Below are positions 1 through 12,800 of a DNA stretch of 53,138 bases, piece after piece. The notes beneath the pieces were generated by a model. That model worked only from the letters and a program-made list of their open reading frames with translations, had not been told where the DNA came from and ran no database searches. How positions within the stretch are numbered: position 1 is the first letter of the stretch; every line of letters starts with the position of its first letter. Made by a program: the position numbers and the translations under genes. The DNA comes from Acanthaster planci (taxonomy: Eukaryota; Echinodermata; Asteroidea; Valvatida; Acanthasteridae): the NCBI RefSeq assembly GCF_001949145.1, contig NW_019091359.1, forward strand, positions 1,775,799 to 1,828,936, written 5' to 3'.

Positions 1-700
1 CTAAAGCTATCGATACAATAATCACAATTTTTACACAACTTACAACGCTTACAATCTTAATTAGAACGTGTCGGTTTACTTTTGTTTAGCGGTGTACAGT
101 TTTTAAGTTTGGGTCTACACTCTTGTCTCGTCGTCATCGTTTGGAGGGTAGCAGTTTTAAAAGAGGTCAACATAATATTTTTCATTTTTAACAACATCAA
201 GCGGGTGGGGCGAGTGTAACAAATGAGACAGACTTTTGTAATAAATCTTCCTTTTCGATTTTGGAAAGGGGAAATTTTTTGAATGCGCGAGAAGGATTTT
301 CCAGATTTTTCACTTTTTTTGGGGGGTCGGGCAGGTACCCAAGGAGAAAGTGGTCCAGAACTCTCCATGTAATACTACTACGAATACGTCCAATCGAAAT
401 CCTGATCACTTATTTGTAATCCCTTAAATGAAACGTAATACGTATTAGAAGGATGCAGAACGAAATCGAATGCTCGTGTTGCGAAAATGAAACCAGGTTA
501 TAAGTCGTGTTCAAAATCCACGCCAATTGAATTATTTTACTAATTAAACAACGCACTTTCCGAAATTTTTCCAAAATGTTTAAAATTTGTTGTAATTACA
601 GACGTCTTCCATGTTTCTGCTTTTGTGGGAACTACCGTAAGTGAATTTTCGATCCAAAAGTCGAATATTCGAAGATTCAATTAGGTCCTCTTGAAGAGAC

Positions 701-1064
701 AAATAAGCCATTTGTGAGTTGAATTTGAATAAAATCTGGCGCACTGAGTTATCTGACTGCGCATGAACATAACGATTTGAATTCCCCAGGCTAAAGACAC
801 TGTTGCTATACCTCGTGATTCGGGGCAAGCTTTCGCATAGCGACCACCATCTGGAATGGACTGGTTCCTTTGTGCCCTTCTTATCCATTAACAGTGTATT
901 GGTGCAAGGCGTCTCTTGTGTAACTATAAGCAAAAGCTTGCCCCGAATCAGGAGGTATAGCATCAGTGGTTTTAGTAAGGAGAATTCAAGTTGTTATGCT
1001 AACGTAAATTTAAGGAACTCAGTCTACCAGATTTGAGTCAAAGTTAACCCACGGAAGGCTTATT
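701..1064. mobile_element. Palindromic fold-back / MITE-like element
   Basis: Two long arms, about 701-842 and 924-1064, are imperfect reverse complements separated by a loop of roughly 80 bases. The best-matched inner part contains GATTCGGGGCAAGCTTT on one side and its complement on the other. The outer ends pair AATAAGCC with GGCTTATT. This structure is typical of non-autonomous inverted-repeat transposons. Open frames on both strands are a by-product of the palindrome. No target-site duplication could be assigned by eye. Confidence 0.7.
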
Positions 1065-3363
1065 GCGCCTACGTAATCACACGACCGTGACCTGTCAACC
1101 CCATAACAACCCATGTTTTCCATGTTGTTCACAAACAATACTGTGAAGTTCCGGTATTGTTCCCAGCGCGTAGGCCTACTAGTCTAAGTACGGTACCTAC
1201 CATCGGCTTTCAATGGGTAAATTAGACTCGTAAAACGCTTTTCTTTCGGTGGACGCCGCGTTTGTTGACATGTCATATCGACTGTATAGGTCACGTGACA
1301 ATCGGTCTATTGGCTCTGGCTCGACTCGGCTGACCGAGTTCTTTTACCTTAGACTAGAACGTTTTCTGCATTTTAATGCACAGCTTTTGCCTGGTTTAAT
1401 GTTACATTCAGGAAGTTTAAACCATTTTTTGTTGCAGGGCTTTTAACGGAACCGTCACGAGGCGATCACATTCACCTTCCAATAATGCCCGACTACTGAG
1501 CGTATCGAGGCGCATGCGCCCTGTTCTGGTGAGCAGGGTTGAGACCGCTATTGAAGTATGTTCTACTTTGTCGCCCAACAATGTAAAATGCATACATAGC
1601 CTCAATGAACATTTATGGAATGGACTCCACTTCATAAGCAGATCTGCGGGGGAGTGATGGGTCAATGTTTATTCTTTGGATGTACAATATACTCTGAAAT
1701 TTGCTTTTCTACATGACGAGCGACTTCTGGCAATCATCACAGTGACGGCCACAAGGAGTAATTTGACTACCTAAGGTGTTGATCAAGCCGTAGCTAGCAA
1801 CCGTAAGACTGTGAAGTTATGGCGGGCTGTTGTCACTCATTTTGTATCGGTGTGTAGTTTTTGCCGGTTGCATCAGATCTTTGTAGTATTGCCGTCCGTT
1901 TGGCATCGTTTCCAACACGTGTATATTTCTTTATTACTGCTGGGTGCTCTGGGAACCTTGGTAGATGAAGCTTCATTTCAAAATTTGTTTGTGGCTGTAA
2001 CATTTAACAGTCGCGAAGAGCAAGAATCGAATTATACATTTCATGTTAGGAGGAGCTTGTTTCATATCACAGACCAAAATTTAATCTGACGTTGAAAATT
2101 GGCGTTTGTTCTCGCTTTCGTCTCAAGAATGAACCGGCCTTTACTGAGAATCAAACGAAGATGCACGACTGCAGTCTGCCTTTGTAAGTTTTCTTAATGC
2201 AACTCCATCCCGTTTTTCACTGAATAGAAACCCTGCATCAGGAACAGTTCGTCGGTCAGTCAGAGAATTGAGGACTACGTACACTTTGCCACCTTACTTT
2301 TGGTTGTTTCCTGCCCTGATTATAGCCTACAGAGTCACTGATTTTGCCAGTGTTCTCTCATATATATCCAGCAAGAAATGAGACCGAGGGGTACCCCCCC
2401 CAACATGTCCAATCACTATACACATTCTAGACTATTGTTACCTAACACATCCCCCTAGATGTCGGTAAAAAATTCCTCAGATTCCAGTGAAACAATGACC
2501 AACACAAGCGGGGGGGCCTTCCGTCTCATACCTTGCTTCATATGCTCTCATAAGGTCCGTTTCTTTTAGTAATGGAAGTTTCCTCGTAGCGTGCGATTTT
2601 TGACCTTACACTCATCACTAAGTGTTATCAACCGACGGCAACAACACCATTGTAGCTGAGGCATTTTGCAAGGTAAGTGTGGCCGGGACACATCACAAAC
2701 ATTCCACTTGGCGAAGTGCTGGTTGTGACTGGCTCCACAAAAATGAGTATTATGGGACATATTTCTCAAAATGGGTTATAAATTTTAATTGGTTACATTA
2801 TACGGTTTCATTCGGTGTAGGTTTGAACCTTGTGGCATTTTGCAATCTGGAGATATTGATTTTGGCATAATCATACCGTACATATTAACAGAATTGCTTT
2901 TCAGAGATGAAGCCCTAAACTCAGGAAGTGGAAAAAAATCAACCAAGAAGAAAGTCTTTTTTTATACAAATGGCAAAAGTTAGGTTTCTGTTATGAATTG
3001 TGAAAGTACTAATATAATAGAAGCCAATAAACCAGGAAGTAAAAGAAATCAGCCTCAGCATGAAATAGCACAGTGTCCCTTAATACCCTTTTTTGCAGAG
3101 CGGGCCACATTTGGTTGCAGTATTTAGTTTTTGATGTCCCAAAGAAAGTCTGTTGCTGCGTATTTCTATTTTGTCAAGAAGACAATTTTTCAGTAAAGCT
3201 TGTTAAAAAATACTTCTTCCAAAGGGACTCAAACCAACCACTGGAAACATTTTACCACTTGACCACCGAGCAAATTGAGGTCGGATCGTTGTACTGTAGT
3301 GGCAAGAACACTTTTTGTCACCAAAACTTGCGAGTATAAATATTTTCATTGCAGTCGACTACT

Positions 3364-3429
3364 GTGTCTCAGTGAGTGCTGTCCCAAAAGGCGTTGAGTG
3401 TCTCAGTGAGTGCTGTCCCAAAAGGCGTT
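3364..3429. repeat. 34-bp tandem duplication
   Basis: A unit beginning GTGTCTCAGTGAGTGCTGTC occurs twice head to tail, at 3364-3397 and again from 3398 with its last bases diverging. It lies about 270 bases upstream of the CYP4 copy A start codon, in the likely 5' regulatory or leader region. No function is implied by the sequence alone. Confidence 0.85.
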
Positions 3430-3700
3430 TGGGACTGCTTTGCGATGACCTCTCTGTGTCTATTAACGTCGATATGGGAGTTAGACTCTCCTGAACAAGC
3501 CCAGCTGCTCAGCCTATCACAAATTTGAACAGCCATTTTGTCCTGCTGACCAACTCTATGAAGTCAACAAATTGGGTTTTTTGGTGGGTCAGTTATAGAT
3601 CCAGACCTTGACGGATATCTGACCACAATACAGATTCCAAATCTTGTGTCAAAATTTTCCTTTAACAATTTTTTTCTCTCATTTTAATAGACTGAAGAAC

Positions 3701-3859
3701 ATGTCATTGGGGATGGTAGTCAGCGTGGCTTTGGTGGCCGCGTTGGCGTATGTTACCTACCTTCTTGTCAGCACGGTGCGCTCCATTCAGAAGCAGAGAG
3801 CTGCAATTCTACAATGGCCAGGCCTCCCCGTGCACTGGCTTTATGGAAACCTTCACCAG
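3701..3859 (+). CDS. CYP4 copy A exon 1
   Basis: Residues 1-53: start codon, signal-anchor helix rich in V/A/L, the basic stretch after it, and the proline-rich hinge [15 protein letters not shown]. It ends CAG|gtacga in phase 0. The same start is used in copy B, where the upstream sequence is unrelated, which supports this ATG. Confidence 0.92.
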
Positions 3860-6800
3860 GTACGAAAACGTGCAAGTCAGCAGTATCACTTGCAGATGTT
3901 GATTGCACAGAATCCCTCTATGGAAAGAAAGCTGTTTGATGTATTTTCTTAGGTATATACACAAATATATGCGGCATCACAAGGAAGCCCTTCCTTTCTC
4001 TTAACTCTAATACACACATCTTAAAAGGTCATGAATAGGAATCTTTCCTCAATATGCCATGGCAGGTCAAATGTGTTTGAAGTCATGACCACTGGGGGTC
4101 ATGTGGACTCACTGAACCCACTGTTTAGAAACCATCTGGTTGAAATGTTTTATACTTGTAGCCCACTTCCCTCCGAAAATACGACGGAAGAAGAAAGACG
4201 AGGGGAACATCGCTATGGTCAAAACTACTTTTGAAAAAAGAGCATGCGCCAGTGGTGCAAACGTTAGCCACGAGCATGTTGGGTGAGCTCCATAATCGTG
4301 CTCGATCTAAATGACCACAGCAACAGTATATTAATGGGCAGCTATTACCGTGAAATACGAAGTAAACTGAAAGAATGGCTTCAAACATTGTTTGCTGAAA
4401 GTTTTATTGATTTATTTTTTTAATATTTTTTTCTTTAAAAAAGGATAAATCCATGGTTAGACGTTCGTGATCATGAATTTCTCTTGACATCGGCGGGACC
4501 GACGTTGACACTTCCCAACTTCGTTTCTAGATTTCAGAACATTCCGCTTTGATATTAAAATCATCATGTATCTTTTTTTTTTTGCTTAAGTAGGCATAGC
4601 TCGTGAACCAGACACTGTTTCTTAACGTAAGAGAGGATATTTTGTTTACCTCCTTTTGAGGCCTGGAACTATGGTGGCCCTGGAAAGACATCGCCAGTCG
4701 TCAATACTGACGCCAATATTCACGACCAACTTCACGACTCATATCTCCGGTCGCAAATATTGCCGCAATTTTTCTTCCAGCAAGCCACAGAGCAGCTGCT
4801 CGGTTATAGACTCTAGCCCCTTCCGGCATGTCAACCAAACCGTGCTCGTTGACCAATTAGGAGACGCCTTTCGGTCAGGTGACCACGGAAATTTCGCAAT
4901 AGTTGCTAATAGAAACTTAGTCACATGCCGCACAAAAACCCTAGACAAATCAATGGGCCCGACGCAGCTGTCCATCGATTTGGAAGTTAAATGTAACTTT
5001 TTGTACGTTTGGAAATAAAATGGTAAAAATATGCTGCTACGGTGCATGTAATTCCGACACCAGGTATCCGGACCGGCTGTATGACGAGCATTTTTTCCCC
5101 TTTCCAAAGCCCAAATATAACCTTGAAAAATGTTCGAGATGGATTAAAGCGTGTGGTCGGCCCCTTGAATGTAAACAAGATCAACAAGGACAAGTACGTG
5201 TGTTCTAAGGTAGGCTTAATGTTAATTGCAAACGCCAAGCACATTAATTAATTGCTTCTCTTTTCTGATTTTTTTTATTTTAATTTTTATGAATTATGTA
5301 CTCGTTCAAAAAAAAATTACCGGGTAGGCTCTTCGCTTCTGGGGCCCAGGGCCAGAATTCATCAACTAAGAAGATTCATCCCTTATGCCTACTTACACTT
5401 TCAGCCTGCTGTTTACTGGTCAAAGAAAAGCAATAAATCTACAGATTCCGTTTTCTAGCATATGCAATACCTATGTACAGCTTTGCAAAAACCTGTAATC
5501 ATTTTCAATGCAATATAAAATATTTGACAATGTAGTTGCAGGACAATCACAATACTAATGTTACTTCTTTTGTTGTGGTACATTCTCATTGTAGCATCTT
5601 AGAAGAAAATAAAGGTCATTTACGAGTTCAAGGCCCCGTCTTGATCTTACCCTGGCTATTGGGGCTCTATGAGACCTTCATACAGGTGCAACTCCAAAGC
5701 ATTATTGGTGGTTGATTATAAAGGAAAATTAACTTGACTTTAATGTCATTGTATTCACATAATTCATTTTAATCAAAAGAAAATACCGAATAAGCTCTGT
5801 CCGTATATGTGATAAACCTATAGTTGGAAATAAGAAGAAAATTTTCCAACTTAAGATTCCTCTTTCATTTAAAATTCCTCTACTATATATTTCACAGCAT
5901 TCCAAAGATGGGCAACCAACTGTTACACACCCTGACCCAATATGGGCTGATGGCAGTGACATCTATAAAGCCAAGAGGCCTCCACCTAAACGGAAGCTAA
6001 ACATTGAAAATAGGTTGATCAATTGTACTTGTCTAAAAGTCTTTACTTTCATACCAAATTGACGTCGGTAGCAAACATGAAAAATCCTCTGCCAGCTGCA
6101 GAACACACTTCAAAACATTTTTAAGCGCTTGGAAAAGAATAAGTTTGTATATTGGAAATATAAATGTGCTGAAGTGCTTTCTCAAAGTTTGGTCTGTGAT
6201 TTTCTAGAAACAAAATAGACCAGTGAACATTCCCACAAATTTTGGTCATGCAAGAGGGAACTGGTTTGAAACATGAGTGCATTTTTGAAACATTGTTTGA
6301 AATGTGATGCAGTAAAAGTCAAGGAAATGTGAATTTAATGGATAGGTATTTTCCCAGTTGAATTTACAGTGGCCAATCATCCGAATTAAAGCCGAAGAGG
6401 CAAACAAAAATTGCAGAGGCAGGAGCCGATGCACCTGATGAAAATTTCACTTCAGAAGTTAAACGTGGTATTTGTAAGTTCCCCTTTATTTTTCAATACT
6501 GGCCAGGAATGGTGTGGCATGCTGTTTATAGAAAGAGCCAGTTTACTAAGCATGGCTTTCCACATCTGTGTCTTTTAGGCAAAATCATTTCAATGTGAAT
6601 GTCCTTACTTGTGTAAACGACAAAGTCACAGAAAGGTGCCCCAGTCACCATTGATTGTCCTTGTACTTAATAAAAGTATGGGTGGTTCTCATTTAGCTTC
6701 ATACAATTTCCAGATTTTACCATGAAGAAATTTGAAATTTCATGTACAGCCTCCAAAACAGTCATGTTTCTTAACACTTTAGAGTTTTAATCACTGGATA

Positions 6801-9800
6801 ATGCAACCCACTTTTTTAAACTCAGTATAGGTACCTAATAATATAGACTTGATCCTTTCTGAACTTATCCAAGGGGCGTTTGAGTCGCTGAAGCATCTTC
6901 CTGGAGAAGATACATCAGTGGGGTATTTGGTAAGGTTTTTAACTGCTTTATTTGTCTTAAATTAGGCAGCAATACTCTGTAAACATATTAGGAAGAATTT
7001 AGAACTATTTTTAGTCAATTGTTTCAAAATGAGCAAAAGTAATGAAAAAATTATGTGGGTCTCCGTAGCTGAACAAGGGAAACATTTTACAAGAGCAAAT
7101 CTTTGTTAAATTTTACTATCTTGGTGGGTCAGGACTGAATCTGCCTTCAAAACAAACGTGCACAAGGATGAATCAATGGATTGTCAAGAAAAGCTGACAA
7201 AATATCACTCTTCAAATGTAACATATTTCTTATCCTCAAAGGTACATGTATGGTTTTTCAGTTGTACTCAACTACGTGTACATGCTTGTTCAAGTTTATT
7301 CAGATGCATACAAATGTACAAATTCACATTCTGCAAACAAAGCAGATTTGTTAATAGACAATTTTTTAATGATTCACAACCTTTGCTCAGTCACTTTTGT
7401 GAAAACAGGCTGCCGTTTCCTGATTTTCTTGGGCTTTGCCATAATCAAGCTTGTCACAGGATGTGGTTGGATTTTACATCCACAAGGTGTGTGCCATTGC
7501 CGTGGCATGTTTGTACTGGACAAATGCCCCCTCCGGCCGGGCACGTCCTTCAGACCAAGTTGTTGGTTGTGTCTCAGGGTGTATATCAGGGCAATTATAT
7601 GGGAGCAAGTACCTGACAGTCTGTTGGATAATCGGTTGGAATGAATGTTGGAGGCAAAGGCTTAATAAATAACATGGGGAAGTAGGCTGTCTGTAAATTT
7701 GCCAATTTTTTTATCAGGTAATAGAGGGGGATGTCTTTCATTGCTGCAGTTGACAAATTGAGTTAAATTGAAATAAAATTTTTATTGTATTCAGACGAAG
7801 ACCCAAATTGATGTACATTATATTTGCATGATTTATGTATTTATCCCAAAGAAATGATGAATATTATTCTAAAGAAAAAACAAGAATAGGAAATATAAAT
7901 GTTATTATTCAAATAGTAATTCCTGAATGTTGCGTCTGTGTATTAAAGGCCTCCTCTTGACTTTCATCTGACTCCATTGATTCTGTGTTTAGGTAAACAA
8001 ACAGGAATGACTGTAAATGGATTATACAAGCATCCTTACCCAGCTACACAGCTGCGTTTGCTCTCTTGCTGTGAAACCATTCTGTTCTAAGCATGCGTTC
8101 AGGGAATGCGATACACTGCTTTTCCACATACTTCTGTAGCATTTCGCCTGCACTGCCACCTGGCTGTCCTTCAAAACTTCAAATGCGATTTTGTGCACGT
8201 ATCCATTCTCAAAGAAATTATATCCCCCCACTTTCCCCCGTAGTGCACTTAATTTTTCCTTTCCAAACCAACTGAAAACTGCCGCCTTTGGCAAAATGTC
8301 AACTCTTGAGGAAGTCCGTTCACGTAACTTTGACCTGAGCTTGACCGAGCTAATGGCGGCGCTGTACAATCTTTGGTCATGCCGTTGCGAAGGTGGGCGG
8401 GGCTTACGCACAATGGTCCAATGTGCTCCCTGCGTTGTGCCAAAACTATGGTGGCCCGCACGCGCGATGGCCTATGTTTTTCGGCTTGATCTGACAAGCT
8501 GTTAATCGGCTGCAATGACCTACGTTTTCGGCTTGATCTGAGAAGCTGTTATTCGGCTGGGTAGTTTTGGCACAATGCAGGGGGCACACTGGCGTTAACA
8601 GGCAATCATTGCTGTGTCTATAGCCGAGCAACTTCTATCTCTACCTGGCTTGCTGGTAAAAATATTTGGGGCAATATTTGCGACTGGAGATACAACGAGT
8701 CGCAAATATTGACGTCAATATTTGTGACTGAAGAGCGAGTCGTGAATTTCGATCGTGAATATTGACATCAGTATTGACAATTGGCGATGTCCCGCCATGA
8801 CCACCATATGGAATAGGCTTGGGTCGTCCAATCGATGATATCACTGCTATAAATACATTTTCCGAAAGCCCTTTACAACAGTACCAAACTCTACGCAAGG
8901 GAAAAAGGTAAAACACGTAAAACGTAAACACTATAAATTTTACAAAAGACTGAAACAGATTCACTTCAGAAATCTTCTTTTTGTCGCCTTGTTTGATTTT
9001 CTTGCACAAATGGCATAACTAGAGGAAATCTTTCAAACCTAACCTACCTAAAAAATCTGAGAAATAAAAAACAAACAAAAAACAAGAGCAGAAAATCGAT
9101 TTTGCCATGATTTTTTTTAGGTATATTCAGCTTCGGTCGCCGATTACTCGAAACAAGGTTTGGGGATCATTCCTCATTTAGCCTCAGTAGGTCATATTTT
9201 CCCAGCCAATCCTACTATACCCACGCTCGTTAAGAAATGATTTTTCTAGAGCTGCAAAATGCCAGGCTTCAGGCCTGAGGGTGACAATGTTTACGTGACA
9301 GGGTCACTGGGAGAGCCCCCATAGTCTCACGATTCTGTTACAAGCCCACAAAATTGAACCATGGATTCTTCATCGGTCTTGATTGAGGTACCAGTGAATG
9401 GTACAGGTCAAATGTCAGTGTCAGAAGCGGGACAATTAAGTCACGTTACCCTTGGTAACATTAAAGAAAAACTCCACATCACAGCAAAAAGTTAAAACCT
9501 TGCGACCTTTCCACAATTTCAGTCTAAAAGCGTGTCAGACATTTATCTGACCGATCTTGAGACAGTAAAACATGTTCCTCAATGATGTTCCGATTTCCTG
9601 ATTGTGCAGCATCCGTTGACAAATCCGAAAATTCGGTCAGAGTCGCCGGAGGAGGGCTTCGCCTTCACCCGTGGAATGACGGAGAAGTTCCCGCGGGGAT
9701 GCCGTTTACTTTTTGGTCCGACAAGCGGAATCATCCTTGCAAACCACCCGGACATTTTTAGGCCTGTGATGAAAAGACGAGGTGAGATGGGACAACCAAA

Positions 9801-12800
9801 GCTTGCTTTGCTTAAGAGCGATTGGACTCATCGTCATGAACATTCTATTTTACTGTTTCAGTTTTGGAGATTTTTTTTTATATATTTTGTTCGTGGACAA
9901 GCATAATCAACAATAAAACTTGCTCCACATGTGTTTTTGCCGAGTGTATTCCAATTATCTAGGGCTAGCAAGATAAAGAGGTCCCTTCTTCAAAATCCTA
10001 ATTTTAAATTACCAAGTCTTATAAATATTGAGAAATGAAGCAGTATGTGTTAAGCAGGTGTTTTATTTTATTTTTTGGTGCAAATTACAATTGTAATTCC
10101 AGACCCGAAGCCCCTGATACAGGGCGCTCTGTCCTACAATTTTGTGCGGCCCTGGCTTGGGGACGGACTGCTCCTCGCTAAGGGGGATATCTGGGTCCGT
10201 ACTCGTCGCCTCCTCACCCCAGCCTTCCACTTTGATGTCCTCAAACCCTACATACAAGTCAACAACTCAGCCGTTGATGTGTTTATGGTTCGTGTTGACA
10301 GCTCTTTTAAACCAAAATCCTACATTCAAATTTGTACCATCAGTTCCAAATAAATTTCTTTGTTTCCGTGACTTGTTATTTGTTATAGACGACATTTTTA
10401 ACTTTCCTTTATTTTTCTTCATTTCTTTCCTTCATTTTCCTTCTTCAATAGTCTTCTTCCACCTCACCGGCAACATTCAGATCTGGCGAGCATGCAGTCT
10501 TTTCCTTTAATTTCTTCTCCAGTTTTTGAAAACAGCTTGAAATCTTTCTTGAGTTAACTGCACTGCAAGTGCACTTTTAGAACTTACAAAATGGCTGAAG
10601 CTTTTCCATATAAGTGAGGGCGCTGTAAGTGTAATGTAACTCCATGAAGACACTGTTCAGTGTGTGTTTTCATGCTCAAATTTTGCTCCATATTTGCTCT
10701 TTGAAGCATTTTGAAAAAAGGCTGCTCGCTGGCTGATCCCCATATACTTACACAAAATAAATTGCCAAAGGAAATAGAAATCTTGGATAGCGAAGTAAAA
10801 AAAATTCTAGCAATTTTTTTTTATATAAATCAAAGCGACATTGATGTTTAATGCCTCGGATTACATCGTAGTTTTGCTGGTAAATTCATTTTAGCACGAA
10901 AAACCCAAAAGGCCCCAAAATACAGATAAAAGTAACTAACAAAAAGTGAAAATAAGGTTAATTGAAACACAAAAATGCAATTTCAAGGATTTTAGTAAAA
11001 CTTTTCTATTCCCTTTGATTCAACAAAAACCTGTTTTTGACACCTGCTCGGCTGATCAAAATTTCATTGTTTTATAGGGTGTGACGACCGCTCAGTTTTG
11101 ACCTTTGCTCCCATTTCTAGACCAGGCTGGAGAGGTATGTTTTGGATGGCGCTAGTTTCCCGGTGACCAAGCACGTAAGCCTGCTAACCCTAGATATCCT
11201 CCTTCGATGTGCCTTCTCATATGACTCCAGCTGTCAAATCCAAGGGTACGTACTACGGCATCACAGACTACAGCGAATGGTGTAATCTGAGCATGTATTT
11301 GCGAAAGCCTATCACCGCTACCCGCTAAAATAAGACAGAGCAGCTTCGTGAATCAAATGATCTGTACTCCTTCATTCACTTTGATTTTCCTTGCAGTGAT
11401 GAACATCCTTACGTGAAAGCAGTGGCAGAGTTATCGAAAACTGTCACAGAGAGAACATTGTGAGTAAAAACTAAATGGAAGATTTAATGTAGAATTCGGA
11501 CTAATATTGTAAAGCCCTGATCAAGTACATGTAGTCTCTCGTGTCCATTCAATTGCCTACAAGTTGATTCATTTCACTGATTTTTTTCTCGGCAGCTCGA
11601 TGTTTCTTTACTTCAATTTGCCATTCGGTCTATCTTCAGTGGGGCGCAAGTTCAAGAAGAATTGCGATTTCGTTCATAAAGTTGCAGACGAGATAATAAA
11701 ACGGCGTCGGAAACAGCTGGTAATGTTTCACGGACGTTACAGTCGTAAAAATATGACAATTTTCTGCAATTTCTTTTTTTTTTTAGTTCCTGTTTTGACT
11801 CATTCCCCATGTCCAAAAATAGAAGCAATTGGTGTCGGTTCATTTAGTAACTGAAAATATTTCGTAACTATCAGGATACAAATAAGCAAGGTCATGATGC
11901 AGGGTCGGACCGTAAGTACCTCGATTTCCTGGACGTCTTGTTGTCCGCTCGAGATGAAAGCGGTAAAGGATTGACGGACATGGAGATCCGCAACGAGGTG
12001 GACACCTTCCTCTTCGAGGGTCACGACACCACGGCCAGCAGCCTGACATGGATGTTGTATGCCATGGCAACGCTTCCCGAACATCAGAGGAAGGTCCAGG
12101 AGGAGATTGATGAAGTGATGTCGGGCAGGGAATCGGAAGATGTTGGCTGGTAAGAAAAGGTTAACATTGCTGAAATCATCCGGAAGTCACTCACTGCAGA
12201 GATGACTGAATAAAGACTTGTCTATCTAAACGAGCTATTCTGTGGTTACCAGGCATTTGACTTCATGTTGTCGTTAAGTATTCGTGATTTTCAACACTTC
12301 CTGAGGTTAGTTTAACAGGATAAATAACAGCTTGCATCGTTTTCGTGGGATCATAATGTTTTAGCATGTTTGTTGTTACCCCGTTCTTTTTAGGGATGAT
12401 CTGGGAAAGTTCAAATACTTAGTGCAGTGTCTTAAGGAGTCGATGAGGATGTACCCACCTGTCCCTTTCATCATGAGGGTTCTTGAGAGGGACGTCGAAA
12501 TCGATGGCAAGATCCTCCCAGCTGGAACCAGCTTGCTAATGGCCATCTATTGCCTTCATCACAATCCTCAAGTGTGGCCGGATCATATGGTAATGACAAA
12601 GCGTCTACATTATCTCACGTAGCTTCTAGAGAAGACAAAGAAACGTAATACGCCTTGAGCAAGAGCACCCCCTCGTCGGTTGAAAAGAGCCATGTTGGTG
12701 GGGAGTTTTGTTGGGCCGATTTCCAATACTCAACTTCGTCTCCGTCTCGGGCTTCTTGTAGGAAATCAATCCCTGATTGTTTTGCTAATTTGCATCTTAC

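Larger units (their letters stand above)
1..3700. other. Upstream non-coding region of CYP4 copy A
   Basis: No supported gene is visible on either strand. All open frames are short, lack recognisable domains and do not chain through splice signals. The stretch holds a palindromic fold-back at 701-1064, a short tandem duplication at 3364-3429 and otherwise AT-rich unique-looking DNA. A pyrimidine-rich tract ending in AG at 3690 precedes the CYP4 start codon by 10 bases and may be the acceptor of a 5'UTR intron, so the promoter could lie anywhere upstream. No TATA box could be assigned with confidence. Confidence 0.6.
5020..6929 (+). pseudogene. THAP-type zinc-finger protein gene, frameshifted and partial
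   Basis: Exons proposed: 5020-5209, 5898-6013, 6370-6473, 6847-6929. Exon 1 opens [13 protein letters not shown] and continues with [17 protein letters not shown] and [13 protein letters not shown]. The first codon of exon 2 supplies H, completing the C2CH THAP signature CSK|H across the intron. Exon 2 reads on as [18 protein letters not shown] then the basic KRPPPKRK. Exons 3 and 4 are predicted only from phase-compatible splice sites and are less sure. The frame breaks at the CCCC run 5161-5164 (one base too many or two too few), so this copy is either decayed or mis-sequenced. It lies between inverted repeats and is probably the DNA-binding part of a transposase. No catalytic domain was recognised downstream. 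Confidence 0.6.
4659..8820. mobile_element. Inverted-repeat-bounded DNA element carrying a THAP gene
   Basis: The left end (about 4659-4819) and right end (about 8611-8820) are imperfect reverse complements. Both contain CAATATT/AATATTG-rich sequence, a GACATCGCC-type motif near the outer edge and CCAGCAAGCCA further in. Homology stops outside these points. The interior carries THAP-domain exons (5020-6929). THAP DNA-binding domains are found in the transposases of P and Kolobok DNA transposons, so a DNA transposon is the simplest reading. A catalytic domain was not recognised and no clear target-site duplication (for example TTAA) was found, so the superfamily is open. The whole element lies inside intron 1 of CYP4 copy A. 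Confidence 0.65.

Noticed and set aside
57-409. Overlapping minus-strand frames of 103 and 70 codons
   Set aside because: No recognisable motif, and no splice partner within the window.
7158-7644. Frames of 152 and 132 codons as candidate transposase core
   Set aside because: No catalytic DDE/RNase-H-like pattern could be seen, and phases to the THAP exons do not fit.
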